A stretch of DNA of 64,000 nucleotides from Thermomonas sp. (GTDB lineage: Bacteria > Pseudomonadota > Gammaproteobacteria > Xanthomonadales > Xanthomonadaceae): positions 113,433 to 177,432 of the forward strand of contig JADKKV010000001.1 of NCBI GenBank assembly GCA_016720345.1. Direction: 5' to 3'. The notes below the pieces were generated by a model, which did not search any database, was not told the origin of the DNA, and worked only from the letters and a program-made list of their open reading frames with translations. The number at the start of each line of letters is the position of its first letter. Positions within the stretch are counted from its first letter, which is position 1. Shown here piece after piece: positions 9,351 to 18,408 of this stretch. Made by a program: the position numbers and the translations under genes.

Positions 9351-10894
9351 GCCACGACCAACGGGATCCCGCCAGGCGAGCGGCCAGAAATCCGCGCCTG
9401 CCATTCCCGCGGCCCGGTGTCGTGCACCGAGGTCCCTTGCGCATCCACGGCCACCGTCACCGGCATGTCGCGCACCTCGAATTCGTAGATCGCCTCCATG
9501 CCGAGGTCGGCGAAACCGACCACCTTCGCGGCCTTGATCGCCTTCGAAACCAGGTAGGCCGCGCCGCCGACCGCCATCAGGTAGGCGGAGCGGTGCTTGC
9601 GGATCGCCTCGATCGCGGCCGGGCCGCGCTCGGCCTTGCCGACCATGCCCATCAAGCCAGTCTGCGCCAGCACCTGCTCGGTGAACTTGTCCATGCGGGT
9701 GGCGGTGGTCGGGCCGGCGGGGCCGACGACCTCATCGCGCACCGGATCGACCGGGCCCACGTAGTAGATGAACTTGCCGCGCAGGTCGACCGGCAGCGGT
9801 TCGCCCTTGTCGAGCATCTCGACCATGCGCTTGTGCGCGGCATCGCGGCCGGTCAGCAGCTTGCCGTTGAGCAGCAGCACTTCGCCCGGCTTCCAGCTGG
9901 CGACGTCTTCCCGGGTGACCGTGTCGAGGTCCACCCGGCGCGCGTTCTGCGGGTTGTAGGTGAGCTGCGGCCAGTCTTCGAGCGACGGCGGATCCAGCAT
10001 CACCGGGCCGCTGCCATCGAGGGTGAAGTGCGCGTGGCGGGTGGCCGCGCAATTGGGAATCATCGCCACCGGCAGGTTGGCGGCGTGGGTCGGGTAGTCC
10101 TTGACCTTGATGTCGAGCACGGTGGTCAGGCCGCCAAGCCCCTGCGCGCCGATGCCGAGCGCATTGACCTTGTCGTACAGCTCCAGGCGCAGTTCCTCGG
10201 CGCGGTTCGACGCGCCGCGCGCCTGCAGCTCGGTGATGTCGATCGGCTCCATCAGTGCTTCCTTGGCCAGCAGCATCGCCTTCTCGGCGGTGCCACCGAT
10301 GCCGATGCCGAGCATGCCCGGCGGGCACCAGCCGGCGCCCATGGTCGGCACCGTCTTCAGCACCCAGTCGACGATGGAATCGGACGGATTGAGCATCGCG
10401 AACTTCGACTTGGCTTCCGAACCACCGCCCTTGGCGGCGACGATCACCTCGACCGTGTTGCCCGGCACCACCCTGACGTTGACCACGCCCGGCGTGTTGT
10501 CCCTGGTGTTCGTGCGCTTGCCCGCCGGATCGGCCAGCACGCTGGCGCGCAGCTTGTTGTCCGGGTGGTTGTAGGCGCGCCGCACGCCCTCGTGGACCAT
10601 GTCCTCGACGCCCATGGTGGCGTCGTCCCAGCGCACGTCCATGCCGATCTCGAGGAACACGGTGACGATGCCGGTGTCCTGGCAGATCGGGCGGTGGCCC
10701 TCGGCGCACATCCGCGAATTGATCAGGATCTGCGCGATGGCGTCCTTCGCGGCCGGCGATTGCTCGCGCTCATGGGCCGCGGCGAGGCTCCTGATGTAGT
10801 CGACCGGGTGGTAGTACGAGATGTACTGCAGGGCGTCGGCGACGGACTGCACCAGGTCTTCCTGGCGGATGGAAACCGGGGCTTTGCTGTTCAT
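9347..10894 (-). CDS. fumA: Class I fumarate hydratase, [4Fe-4S]
   Basis: Class I fumarase interconverts fumarate and malate in the TCA cycle using an oxygen-sensitive [4Fe-4S] cluster. The 515-residue single-chain protein has the fused alpha and beta domains. Cluster ligands are visible as Cys71 (ICQDTG), Cys190 (GWCPPG) and Cys282 (PNCAATRH). The symbol is by class; fumB is equally apt. A TAAAAT box 27 bases upstream is a likely -10. The downstream STAS-like gene starts inside its stop codon, which suggests a role linked to the TCA cycle or cluster stress; that is inference. Confidence 0.95.
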   Translation of the reverse strand: MNSKAPVSIRQEDLVQSVADALQYISYYHPVDYIRSLAAAHEREQSPAAKDAIAQILINSRMCAEGHRPICQDTGIVTVFLEIGMDVRWDDATMGVEDMVHEGVRRAYNHPDNKLRASVLADPAGKRTNTRDNTPGVVNVRVVPGNTVEVIVAAKGGGSEAKSKFAMLNPSDSIVDWVLKTVPTMGAGWCPPGMLGIGIGGTAEKAMLLAKEALMEPIDITELQARGASNRAEELRLELYDKVNALGIGAQGLGGLTTVLDIKVKDYPTHAANLPVAMIPNCAATRHAHFTLDGSGPVMLDPPSLEDWPQLTYNPQNARRVDLDTVTREDVASWKPGEVLLLNGKLLTGRDAAHKRMVEMLDKGEPLPVDLRGKFIYYVGPVDPVRDEVVGPAGPTTATRMDKFTEQVLAQTGLMGMVGKAERGPAAIEAIRKHRSAYLMAVGGAAYLVSKAIKAAKVVGFADLGMEAIYEFEVRDMPVTVAVDAQGTSVHDTGPREWQARISGRSPGGIPLVVA

Positions 10895-10920
10895 GGCGAT
10901 CGGCGCGGGACGAAGCGGGT

Positions 10921-10926
10921 ATTTTA
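10921..10926 (-). promoter_or_regulatory. Possible -10 box of the fumarase operon
   Basis: On the minus strand, CCTAAAATA places a TAAAAT hexamer 27 bases before the fumarase start. The same motif precedes epmB and fpr. No clear -35 hexamer is seen. Confidence 0.35.
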
Positions 10927-10978
10927 GGCCCAGGCTGCGTCCACCTGGGCCGCACGCCGCCTTCCGCAGACTGGACCG

Positions 10979-12832
10979 ATGCCCCCACCCCTGCCGCCAG
11001 CCCAGCTCAACCTGCGCCAGCGCTTCAGCGCGATGCGCAACATCGCGCCGTTCCTGCGCGAGGTCTGGGCCACCAGCAGGGCACTGACCCTCGCCGCGAT
11101 CGGGATCCGCCTGCTGCGGGCGTTCCTGCCGGTCGCCACCCTGTACATCGGCAAGCTGATCATCGACGAGGCGGTGCGCCTGGTCGGCCTGGACGTGCCG
11201 CGGGAGCTCGCCACCGCCTGGCGCGCGGGACAGCTGGACCACCTGCTCGCGCTGCTCGGCCTGGAATTCGCGCTGGCGATCGGCTCCGACCTGCTCGGGC
11301 GGATGGCGAGCTACGTCGATTCCGTGTTGTCGGAGAAATTCACCAACGCCACCAGCATCCGCCTGATGGAGCACGCGGCCACCCTCGACCTTGAGGACTT
11401 CGAGGACGCCGACCTGCAGGACAAGCTGGACCGCGCGCGGCGGCAGACCATGGGCCGGATGAACCTGATGGGCCAGCTGTTCGGCCAGGCCCAGGACGTG
11501 GTCACCGTGCTCAGCTTCGCCGCCGGCCTGCTGGCCTACGCGCCGTGGCTGCTGGCGCTGCTGGCGGTGGCGCTGGTGCCGGCGTTCATCGGCGAATCGC
11601 ACTTCAATGCGCTGAACTATTCGCTCAATTTCCAGTGGACGCCGGAGCGCCGCCAGCTGGAATACCTGCGGCAGATGGGCGCCAGCGTGGACACCGCGAA
11701 AGAGGTCAAGATCTTCAACCTCAACCGCTTCTTCATCGCCCGCTTCCGCACGCTGTCGCAGAAATTCTTCGAGGCCAACCGCAGGCTTGCAGGGCGGCGC
11801 GCGTTCTGGGGCACCCTGCTCGCCGCGCTCGGCACCCTCGGTTACTACGTGGCCTATGCCTACATCGCCTGGCGCACGGTGCGCGGCGATTTCTCGATCG
11901 GCGACCTGACCTTCCTCGCCGGCAGCTTCCGCCGCCTGCGCCAGTTGCTGGAGAGCCTGCTGACCGGGTTCTCGCAGGTCGCAAGCCAGGCCCTGTACCT
12001 GGACGACCTGTACTCGTTCTTCGAGATCCGGCCGCAGGTCCGCAGCATCGAGAATGCCTTGAAGGTGCCGGTGCCGGTCCGCGGCGGCTTCGTGTTCGAA
12101 GGCGTCGGCTTCCGTTACGAAGGCGCCGAGCAGTGGGCGCTGCGCGGACTCAGCTTCGAACTGCACGCCGGCGAAGTGCTGGCGCTGGTCGGCGAGAACG
12201 GCGCCGGCAAGACCACCCTGGTCAAGCTGCTGGCGCGGCTGTACGACCCCGACGAGGGCCGCATCCTGCTCGATGGCCGCGACCTGCGCGATTACGACCT
12301 CGACGACCTGCGCGCCAACATCGGGGTGATCTTCCAGGACTTCGTGCGCTACCACCTGACCGCGGCGGAGAACATCGGGGTTGGCCAGATCGATGCGATG
12401 GACGACCGCGAGCGGATCGAGCGCGCCGCGCGCAAGGGCATGGCCGACGAGGTCATCGCCGGCCTGCCGCGCGGCTACGAGCAGGTGATCGGCCGCCGCT
12501 TCAAGGATGGCGTGGACCTGTCCGGCGGGCAGTGGCAGAAGATCGCGATCGCCCGCGCCTACATGCGCGACGCGCAGGTGATGATCCTCGACGAACCCAC
12601 CGCGGCGCTGGATGCGCGCAGCGAATTCGAGGTGTTCGAACGCTTCAGGGAACTGTCGGACGGCAAGACCGCGGTGCTGATCAGCCACCGCTTCAGCAGC
12701 GTGCGCATGGCCGACCGCATCCTGGTGCTGGCCGACGGCAAGGTCGAGGCCAGCGGCACCCACCAGCAGCTGATGTCGCAGGGCGGGCGCTACGCCGAAC
12801 TGTTCGAATTGCAGGCGGCGGGCTACCGATGA
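10979..12832 (+). CDS. ABC exporter half-transporter (fused membrane and ATPase domains)
   Basis: The 617-residue protein has an N-terminal membrane domain of about six helices (about 30-340) and a C-terminal ATPase. The ATPase has Walker A GENGAGKTT starting near 405, the signature LSGGQ at about 514-518, and Walker B VMILDEP with Asp538/Glu539, followed by the switch His in LISHRF. It belongs to the MsbA/bacteriocin-type exporter superfamily and would act as a homodimer. The substrate cannot be told from sequence. The next gene overlaps or follows immediately, so the two are probably one operon. Confidence 0.88.
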   Translation: MPPPLPPAQLNLRQRFSAMRNIAPFLREVWATSRALTLAAIGIRLLRAFLPVATLYIGKLIIDEAVRLVGLDVPRELATAWRAGQLDHLLALLGLEFALAIGSDLLGRMASYVDSVLSEKFTNATSIRLMEHAATLDLEDFEDADLQDKLDRARRQTMGRMNLMGQLFGQAQDVVTVLSFAAGLLAYAPWLLALLAVALVPAFIGESHFNALNYSLNFQWTPERRQLEYLRQMGASVDTAKEVKIFNLNRFFIARFRTLSQKFFEANRRLAGRRAFWGTLLAALGTLGYYVAYAYIAWRTVRGDFSIGDLTFLAGSFRRLRQLLESLLTGFSQVASQALYLDDLYSFFEIRPQVRSIENALKVPVPVRGGFVFEGVGFRYEGAEQWALRGLSFELHAGEVLALVGENGAGKTTLVKLLARLYDPDEGRILLDGRDLRDYDLDDLRANIGVIFQDFVRYHLTAAENIGVGQIDAMDDRERIERAARKGMADEVIAGLPRGYEQVIGRRFKDGVDLSGGQWQKIAIARAYMRDAQVMILDEPTAALDARSEFEVFERFRELSDGKTAVLISHRFSSVRMADRILVLADGKVEASGTHQQLMSQGGRYAELFELQAAGYR

Positions 12833-12864
12833 GCGCGGCTCCACAGGAATCCCGGAGGATCGTC

Positions 12865-14037
12865 ATGACGCCGATGTCCACGCTCGCCTTCGCCGCCGGC
12901 CTGTCGCTGGCCCTGAATGCCTGTGCGCAACCGGCGCCATCGCCCGCCACCGGGACCACGCCGGCACCCGCGGCCGGATCCGGCGCACTTCGGGTCGAAA
13001 CCGTCGCGACCGGGCTGGAACACCCGTGGTCGGTGGCCCTGTTGCCGGAAGGCGGCTTCCTGGTCAGCGAACGCCCCGGCCGGTTGCGCCGGATCGGCGC
13101 CGATGGCCAGGTATCCGCGCCGATCGCCGGGGTGCCGGAGGTATTCGCGCAGGGCCAGGGCGGCTTGCTGGACGTGGTGCTGGACCCGGGCTACGCCGGC
13201 AACCGGCGCATCTGGCTGAGCTACGCCGAACCCGGCGATGGCGACACCGCCGGCACCGCGGTTGCCACCGCCACCCTTGCCGGCGATGCGCTCACCGACC
13301 TGGTCGTGCGCTACCGGCAGCTGCCCAAGCTGGAGGGCAGTGCGCATTTCGGCTCGCGCATCGCCTTCGATGGCGCCGGGCATGTGTTCATCAGCCAGGG
13401 CGAACGCAACCGGCGGGCGATGGCGCAGGACCTGGACGTCCTGCAGGGCAAGCTGGTGCGCCTGCACCTGGACGGCAGCGTGCCCGCCGACAACCCGTTC
13501 GCGAACGCAAGCGGCGTGCGCAGGCTGGTCTGGAGCTACGGCCACCGCAACATGCAGGGACTGGCGGTCGATCCGCGCACCGGCAGCCTCTGGCAAAGCG
13601 AGCACGGCCCGCGCGGCGGCGACGAGATCAACCTGCCGCAGCCGGGCCGGAACTACGGCTGGCCGGTGATCACCCACGGCATCAACTATTCCGGCTTCGA
13701 CATCCCGGAAGCGGTGGGCACCGCCGCTCCCGGCATGGAACAGCCGCACCACGTGTGGGCGAAGTCGCCCGCGCTGTCCGGCATGGCGTTCCTCACCGGC
13801 CATCCCGGCAACCCGTGGAACGACAGCCTGCTGCTGGGCGCGTTGGCCGGCCAGAGCCTGATCCGGCTGCAGCTGGACGGCAACCGCATCGTCGCCGAGG
13901 AACGCCTGCTCACCGACCTGCGCGCGCGCATCCGCGATGTCCGCGTCGGCGCCGACGGCACCGTGTACGTGCTCACCGATGCCGGCAACGGCCAGCTGCT
14001 GCGGTTGCTCCCGCCGGACGCGCGCCGGCCGCGATGA
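12865..14037 (+). CDS. PQQ-dependent aldose sugar dehydrogenase-like lipoprotein
   Basis: The protein belongs to the YliI/soluble glucose dehydrogenase beta-propeller family, which oxidises aldoses in the periplasm with PQQ. Family segments seen are HPWSVA near the mature N-terminus, GSAHFGSRIAF, EHGPRGGDEIN and NYGWP. I start at 12865 because a GGAGG site sits eight bases upstream; an ATG at 12829 overlapping the ABC gene stop is an alternative. This start gives a signal peptide ending LNAC, a plausible lipobox, and 390 residues. No PQQ synthesis genes are in the window, so the cofactor may come from elsewhere. Confidence 0.85.
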   Translation: MTPMSTLAFAAGLSLALNACAQPAPSPATGTTPAPAAGSGALRVETVATGLEHPWSVALLPEGGFLVSERPGRLRRIGADGQVSAPIAGVPEVFAQGQGGLLDVVLDPGYAGNRRIWLSYAEPGDGDTAGTAVATATLAGDALTDLVVRYRQLPKLEGSAHFGSRIAFDGAGHVFISQGERNRRAMAQDLDVLQGKLVRLHLDGSVPADNPFANASGVRRLVWSYGHRNMQGLAVDPRTGSLWQSEHGPRGGDEINLPQPGRNYGWPVITHGINYSGFDIPEAVGTAAPGMEQPHHVWAKSPALSGMAFLTGHPGNPWNDSLLLGALAGQSLIRLQLDGNRIVAEERLLTDLRARIRDVRVGADGTVYVLTDAGNGQLLRLLPPDARRPR

Positions 14038-14105
14038 GCGGTGCGCCGGGAGCAGCCGCGCGCCACGCCCGTGCACGCCCACCGGCCCGGGCGGTCGCGC
14101 TCCGC

Positions 14106-14111
14106 TAAAAT
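14106..14111 (+). promoter_or_regulatory. Possible -10 box of fpr
   Basis: TAAAAT in the context GCTAAAATGGGTGGGAT lies 30 bases before the fpr start. It matches the box upstream of epmB and of the fumarase gene. Confidence 0.35.
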
Positions 14112-14141
14112 GGGTGGGATCACGTATCCCCACGGCACCCC

Positions 14142-14951
14142 ATGGCCTCTCCCTTCGGCACCGAAACGGTGCTCGACGTCCGACACTGGACGGACGCGTA
14201 CTTCAGCTTCACCACCACCCGCGACGACGGTTTCCGCTTCGACAACGGCCAGTTCGTGATGATCGGGCTGGAAGTCGAACAGGCGGACGGCGCGCGCAAG
14301 CCGCTGATGCGTGCGTACTCCATCGCCAGCCCGAACTGGGACGAACAACTGGAGTTCTTCAGCATCAAGGTGCAGGACGGGCCGCTGACCTCGCGGCTGC
14401 AGCACATCAGGCCCGGCGACTCGATCCTGATCGGGCGCAAGCCGACCGGCACCCTGCTGATCAGCGACGTCCACCCGGGGCGCAACCTGTATCTGCTGGC
14501 GACCGGGACCGGGCTGGCGCCGTGGCTGTCGATCGCGATGGATCCGGCCACCTACGAGCGCTTCGAGAAGGTGATCATCTGCCACGGCGTGCGCAGCGAA
14601 CCGGACCTCGCCTACCGCGACTACATCACCAGCGCGCTGCCGCGCCACGAGTTCCTCGGCGAGCAGGTCGGCAGGCAGTTGCTGTACTACCCGGCGGTCA
14701 GCCGCGAGGACTTCTATTGGCATGGCCGCCTGCAGCGCGGCCGCATCACCGACCTGCTGGACAGCGGCCGCATCGCCGCCGACCTCGGCCTGCCGCCGCT
14801 CGACCCGGCGCTGGACCGCGCGATGATCTGCGGCAGCCCGCAGATGCTGGCCGACTTGCGGGCAATCCTGGACCGGCGCGGCTTCAGCGCGTCGCCGCGG
14901 ATCGGCAGCGCCGGCGAATACGTGTTCGAGCGCGCCTTCGTCGAGAAGTGA
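14142..14951 (+). CDS. fpr: Ferredoxin--NADP reductase
   Basis: Fpr transfers electrons between NADPH and ferredoxin or flavodoxin and supports Fe-S cluster work and oxidative stress defence. The 269 residues show the FAD-binding RAYSIASP motif (about 56-63), the NADP-binding ATGTGLAP segment (about 121-128) and a CGSPQML nucleotide segment near 227. The C-terminus ends FVEK, as in bacterial subclass Fpr proteins. It is monocistronic and converges on the STAS-like/gpx operon. Confidence 0.94.
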   Translation: MASPFGTETVLDVRHWTDAYFSFTTTRDDGFRFDNGQFVMIGLEVEQADGARKPLMRAYSIASPNWDEQLEFFSIKVQDGPLTSRLQHIRPGDSILIGRKPTGTLLISDVHPGRNLYLLATGTGLAPWLSIAMDPATYERFEKVIICHGVRSEPDLAYRDYITSALPRHEFLGEQVGRQLLYYPAVSREDFYWHGRLQRGRITDLLDSGRIAADLGLPPLDPALDRAMICGSPQMLADLRAILDRRGFSASPRIGSAGEYVFERAFVEK

Positions 14952-15027
14952 CCCTGCCGTGTCGTGCCCGGCACCCCGGCGCTGCATGGGTACCGGGGCA
15001 CGCCCCGCCCCGCTGCAGGAACCCGCC

Positions 15028-15432
15028 TCAGCGCATCCCGTGCCGCAGCCAGACCAGGGCATCGGTCTCGTTGTTGAAGATGCGCACGGTGTAACCACGT
15101 TCGCGCGCCAGCAGCTCGGCGTACTCGATGCGCGGGATCTGGTCGGCGCGGCCTTCGACGTAGGCCATCCGCAACCCCGCGTGCACCCTGCCCTCGATCG
15201 CGTCGAAGAAACGCTGCAGGTCCTCGTCGCCCATCACCTCGCCCTGCATGCCGTCCAGCACCAGCAACTGGCTGGCACCGCAGGCACGCGCGTGGTCCAG
15301 GATCCGCAACCAGTACTCGCGGCTGACCGCCAGCCCGGTGTCGTGGCCGCCGCTGACGCTGGCGCGCAGCAACGGCGCCTCGTAATCGAGTTCGAGCCGG
15401 TAGCCCGTGCCGTCGACCACGTCCATGGTCAT
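15028..15432 (-). CDS. STAS/SpoIIAA-like small protein, copy 2 (coupled to glutathione peroxidase)
   Basis: The 134-residue soluble protein is a diverged paralog of the one at 8955-9350. Shared positions include a VV-G-G-R opening, LRA-V, LAVS, W-RIL, LLVLD/E, R-MA-VE and the ending RIFNNETDALVWL. Like copy 1 it begins in an ATGA overlap with the gene upstream, here glutathione peroxidase. A second ATG two codons later is possible. Both copies are last in their operons and converge on a plus-strand gene. Function unknown; a regulatory or partner-binding STAS-like role is inference. Confidence 0.8.
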   Translation of the reverse strand: MTMDVVDGTGYRLELDYEAPLLRASVSGGHDTGLAVSREYWLRILDHARACGASQLLVLDGMQGEVMGDEDLQRFFDAIEGRVHAGLRMAYVEGRADQIPRIEYAELLARERGYTVRIFNNETDALVWLRHGMR

Positions 15433-15917
15433 CCGGCCAGCGCCTGCTCGATGTCGCGGGCGATCGATTCCGGCTTGTCGGTCGGTGCGTAGCGCTTGAG
15501 CACGCGGCCATCGCGGCCGACCAGGAACTTGGTGAAGTTCCACTTGATCGCATCGAAGCCCAGCAGCCCGCCCTTCTCGTCCTTCAGCCACTTCCAGAGG
15601 GGATGCGCATTGGCGCCGTTGACTTCGATCCGGGCGAACATCGGGAAGCTCACGTCGTAGGTCAGCGAGCAGAAGTTGCGGATTTCCTCGGCATTGCCCG
15701 GCTCCTGGTGGCCGAACTGGTCGCACGGGAAACCGAGCACCACCAGCCCCTTGTCGCCGAAGTCGCGCCAAAGCTTCTCCAGCCCGGCGTATTGCGGGGT
15801 GAACCCGCACTTGCTGGCGACGTTGACGACCAGCAGGACCTTGCCGCGCCAGTCGGACAGCGGTTGCGGGCTGCCATCCAGTGCGGTGGCGTCGAAATCG
15901 TAGGCGGTGGTGGCCAT
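15429..15917 (-). CDS. Glutathione peroxidase family thiol peroxidase
   Basis: The 162-residue protein reduces hydroperoxides through a peroxidatic cysteine, Cys37 in ASKCGFTPQ. The Gln/Trp tetrad partners appear in the LGFPCDQFGHQEPG and WNFTKFLV segments. In bacteria such Cys-type enzymes (BtuE) often use thioredoxin rather than glutathione. There is no signal peptide, so it is cytoplasmic. The stop codon overlaps the start of the downstream STAS-like gene. Confidence 0.93.
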   Translation of the reverse strand: MATTAYDFDATALDGSPQPLSDWRGKVLLVVNVASKCGFTPQYAGLEKLWRDFGDKGLVVLGFPCDQFGHQEPGNAEEIRNFCSLTYDVSFPMFARIEVNGANAHPLWKWLKDEKGGLLGFDAIKWNFTKFLVGRDGRVLKRYAPTDKPESIARDIEQALAG

Positions 15918-16084
15918 GGCGACCTGTGGCGTTGGGGGAGCGCTGATTGTGCGCGGTCGCGCCGCCCGCGCCTACCCCGGCCAACGCGGCGGCGCCTGGC
16001 GGCCGGCCATGCCATTCGTCACAGGCCCGCCACGCCTGGCTGGGCTAGTCTGTCCGCCGGATTTCCACGCCCGACGAGGCCCCC

Positions 16085-18259
16085 ATGAAGCACCCCATCG
16101 CCGGCGCCCTCGCGCTTGCCATCGCCACCGCGCTCGCCGGCTGCGCCAGCACGCCTGCCACCACCGCCGCGGCCCAGGAGTCACCGATGACCGGCATCGC
16201 CTACAGCGGCCCGTTCGCCGCACCCAGCACGCTCGACCTCAACTACCCGCGCTTCGACCAGATCAAGGACAGCGATTTCGCCCCCGCCTTCGACGCCGGC
16301 ATGGCGATCCAGCTGGGCGAGATCGACGCGATCGCCAACAACCCGGAGCCGGCGACGTTCCAGAACACCATCGTCGCGATGGAGAAGACCGGCCTGCTGC
16401 TGGACCGCGCCACCGGCGTGTTCTTCAACCTGGTCGGCACCGACAAGAACGACGCGCGCGACAAGCTGCAGTCCGGGTACGCGCCGAAGTTCTCCGCGCA
16501 CCGCGACGCGATCACCCTCAACCCGAAGCTGTTCGCGCGGATCAAGGCCCTGCACGACGCCCGCGCCACGCTCGGGCTGGACGCCGTCGACCAACGCCTG
16601 CTGGAACGCCGCTACGATGACTTCGTGCGCGGCGGCGCCGCGCTGACCGAGGCGCAGAAGGCGCGCATCCGCGAGATCAACACCGAGATGTCCAAGCTCG
16701 GCACCCAGTTCGGCCAGAACGTGCTGGCCGAAGTGAACGACTCGGCGGTGGTGGTCGACACCCGCGCAGAACTGGCCGGAATGAGCGACGAGCAGGTCGC
16801 CGCCGCCGGCGAAGCGGCCAAGGCGCGCGGCCTGGAGGGCAAGTACGTGATTGCCCTGCTCAACACCACCGGCCAGCCGGCCGAGGCGCAGCTGCAGGAC
16901 CGCGCCCTGCGCGAGCGCCTGCACAAGGCCTCGGTGGCGCGCGGCAGCCGTGGCGGCAAATACGACAACACCGCCATCGTGTCGCAGGTGCTGAAGCTGC
17001 GCGCAGAGCGCGCGAAGCTGCTCGGTTACGACACCTCCGCCAACTTCGTGCTGGCCGACGAGACCGCCGGCAACCAGGACAACGTCAACGCCATGCTGCG
17101 CCAGCTGGCGCCGGCCGCGGTGGCCAACGCGAAGCGCGAAGCGGCCGACCTGCAGGCGATGATCGACAGGGAGCAGAAGGCCAAGGGCCAGCCCACCTTC
17201 AGGCTTGAGCCGTGGGACTGGTCCTACTACAGCGAGAAGGTGCGGCAGGAGCGCTACAGCTTCGACGAATCGCAGCTCAAGCCGTACTTCGAGATGAAGA
17301 ACGTACTGGAGAACGGGGTGTTCTTCGCCGCCACCAAGCTGTACGGAATCACCTTCAAGGAACGCACCGACCTGCCGAAGTACCACCCGGACACGTGGAC
17401 CTACGACGTCTACGACAAGGACGGCAGCCTGCTGTCGATCTTCATCTTCGACCCGTACGCGCGCGCCTCCAAGCGCGGCGGCGCGTGGATGAACACCTAC
17501 GTCGGGCAATCCGCGCTGAGCGGCGAGAAGCCGGTGGTGGCCAACCACCTGAACGTGCCCAAGCCGTCCGCGGGCAAGCCCACCCTGCTGACCTGGGATG
17601 AAGTCACCACCGCGTTCCACGAGTTCGGCCACGCGCTGCACGGCTTCTTCTCCGACGTGCGCTACCCGTACTTCACGATGAACGTGCCGCGCGACTTCGT
17701 GGAATACCCGTCGCAGGTCAACGAGATGTGGGCCGACTGGCCGGACGTACTGGCCAACTACGCCAGGCACTACCAGACCGGTGCGCCGATGCCGAAGGCG
17801 TTGCTGGACAAGGTGCTGGCCGCCTCCAACTTCAACCAGGGCTTCGCCACCACCGAGTACCTCGGCGCGGCGATGCTGGACCAGCGCTGGCACCAGCTTC
17901 CGCTGGAGCAGATCCCCGACAAGGGCGGCGTGATGCCGTTCGAGGCGGAGGCCCTGCGCATGGACGGCATCGACTACGCGCCGGTGCCGCCGCGCTACAA
18001 GACGCCCTACTTCAGCCACATCATGGGCGGCTACGCGGCGGGCTACTACGCCTACATCTGGTCCGAGGTGCTGGACGCCAACACCGTGGAGTTCATCAGG
18101 AGGAACGGTGGCCTGACCCGTGCCAACGGCGACCGCATGCGCCAGTTCGTGCTGGCGCCGGGCGGCGAGATCGAGGCCGGCAAGCTGTTCCCGAATTTCG
18201 CCGGTTACGAGGCGAAGATCGGACCGTTGCTGGAAAAGCGTGGCCTGACCACGAAGTAA
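16085..18259 (+). CDS. dcp: Peptidyl-dipeptidase Dcp (M3 family), lipoprotein form
   Basis: Dcp removes dipeptides from peptide C-termini. The 724-residue product has an N-terminal signal ending LAGC, so the mature protein is probably a lipoprotein of the periplasm. The M3 zinc site HEFGH is at 512-516 and the third ligand lies in the downstream NEMWADW segment. Length and domain pattern fit the Dcp/oligopeptidase A family (about 680 residues plus the signal). With the peptide transporter and other peptidases nearby it suggests peptide scavenging. A hairpin follows the stop codon. Confidence 0.93.
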   Translation: MKHPIAGALALAIATALAGCASTPATTAAAQESPMTGIAYSGPFAAPSTLDLNYPRFDQIKDSDFAPAFDAGMAIQLGEIDAIANNPEPATFQNTIVAMEKTGLLLDRATGVFFNLVGTDKNDARDKLQSGYAPKFSAHRDAITLNPKLFARIKALHDARATLGLDAVDQRLLERRYDDFVRGGAALTEAQKARIREINTEMSKLGTQFGQNVLAEVNDSAVVVDTRAELAGMSDEQVAAAGEAAKARGLEGKYVIALLNTTGQPAEAQLQDRALRERLHKASVARGSRGGKYDNTAIVSQVLKLRAERAKLLGYDTSANFVLADETAGNQDNVNAMLRQLAPAAVANAKREAADLQAMIDREQKAKGQPTFRLEPWDWSYYSEKVRQERYSFDESQLKPYFEMKNVLENGVFFAATKLYGITFKERTDLPKYHPDTWTYDVYDKDGSLLSIFIFDPYARASKRGGAWMNTYVGQSALSGEKPVVANHLNVPKPSAGKPTLLTWDEVTTAFHEFGHALHGFFSDVRYPYFTMNVPRDFVEYPSQVNEMWADWPDVLANYARHYQTGAPMPKALLDKVLAASNFNQGFATTEYLGAAMLDQRWHQLPLEQIPDKGGVMPFEAEALRMDGIDYAPVPPRYKTPYFSHIMGGYAAGYYAYIWSEVLDANTVEFIRRNGGLTRANGDRMRQFVLAPGGEIEAGKLFPNFAGYEAKIGPLLEKRGLTTK

Positions 18260-18282
18260 GCGCAGCAACCGTCCGCAACGCG

Positions 18283-18302
18283 ACGCCGCCGCAAGGCGGC
18301 GT
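18283..18302 (+). terminator. Hairpin terminator after dcp
   Basis: ACGCCGCC and GGCGGCGT form an eight-pair stem around a GCAA loop, followed by TGTCGTTT. It sits between convergent genes. Confidence 0.7.
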
Positions 18303-18408
18303 TGTCGTTTCCGCGCGGGTCAAGCGTGGTTGCCGATGCCTGGGCCGGGATCGCCCGCGGGCGCAGTGGGTGCCCCCACGCAACTGGGCACGGGCGCGCC
18401 GCCCGGGC

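Noticed and set aside
12829-12864. Start of the sugar dehydrogenase gene at the ATG overlapping the ABC gene stop
   Set aside because: It would add twelve residues before a clean lipoprotein signal, while the ATG at 12865 has a strong GGAGG site.
14952-15027. Terminator between fpr and the STAS-like gene
   Set aside because: Only a six-pair CCCCGG/CCGGGG stem with a long loop and no T run; too weak to report.
16181-18268. 695-codon open frame antisense to dcp
   Set aside because: The translation is dominated by Arg, Val, Gln and His with no domain pattern; dcp on the plus strand has a full catalytic site.
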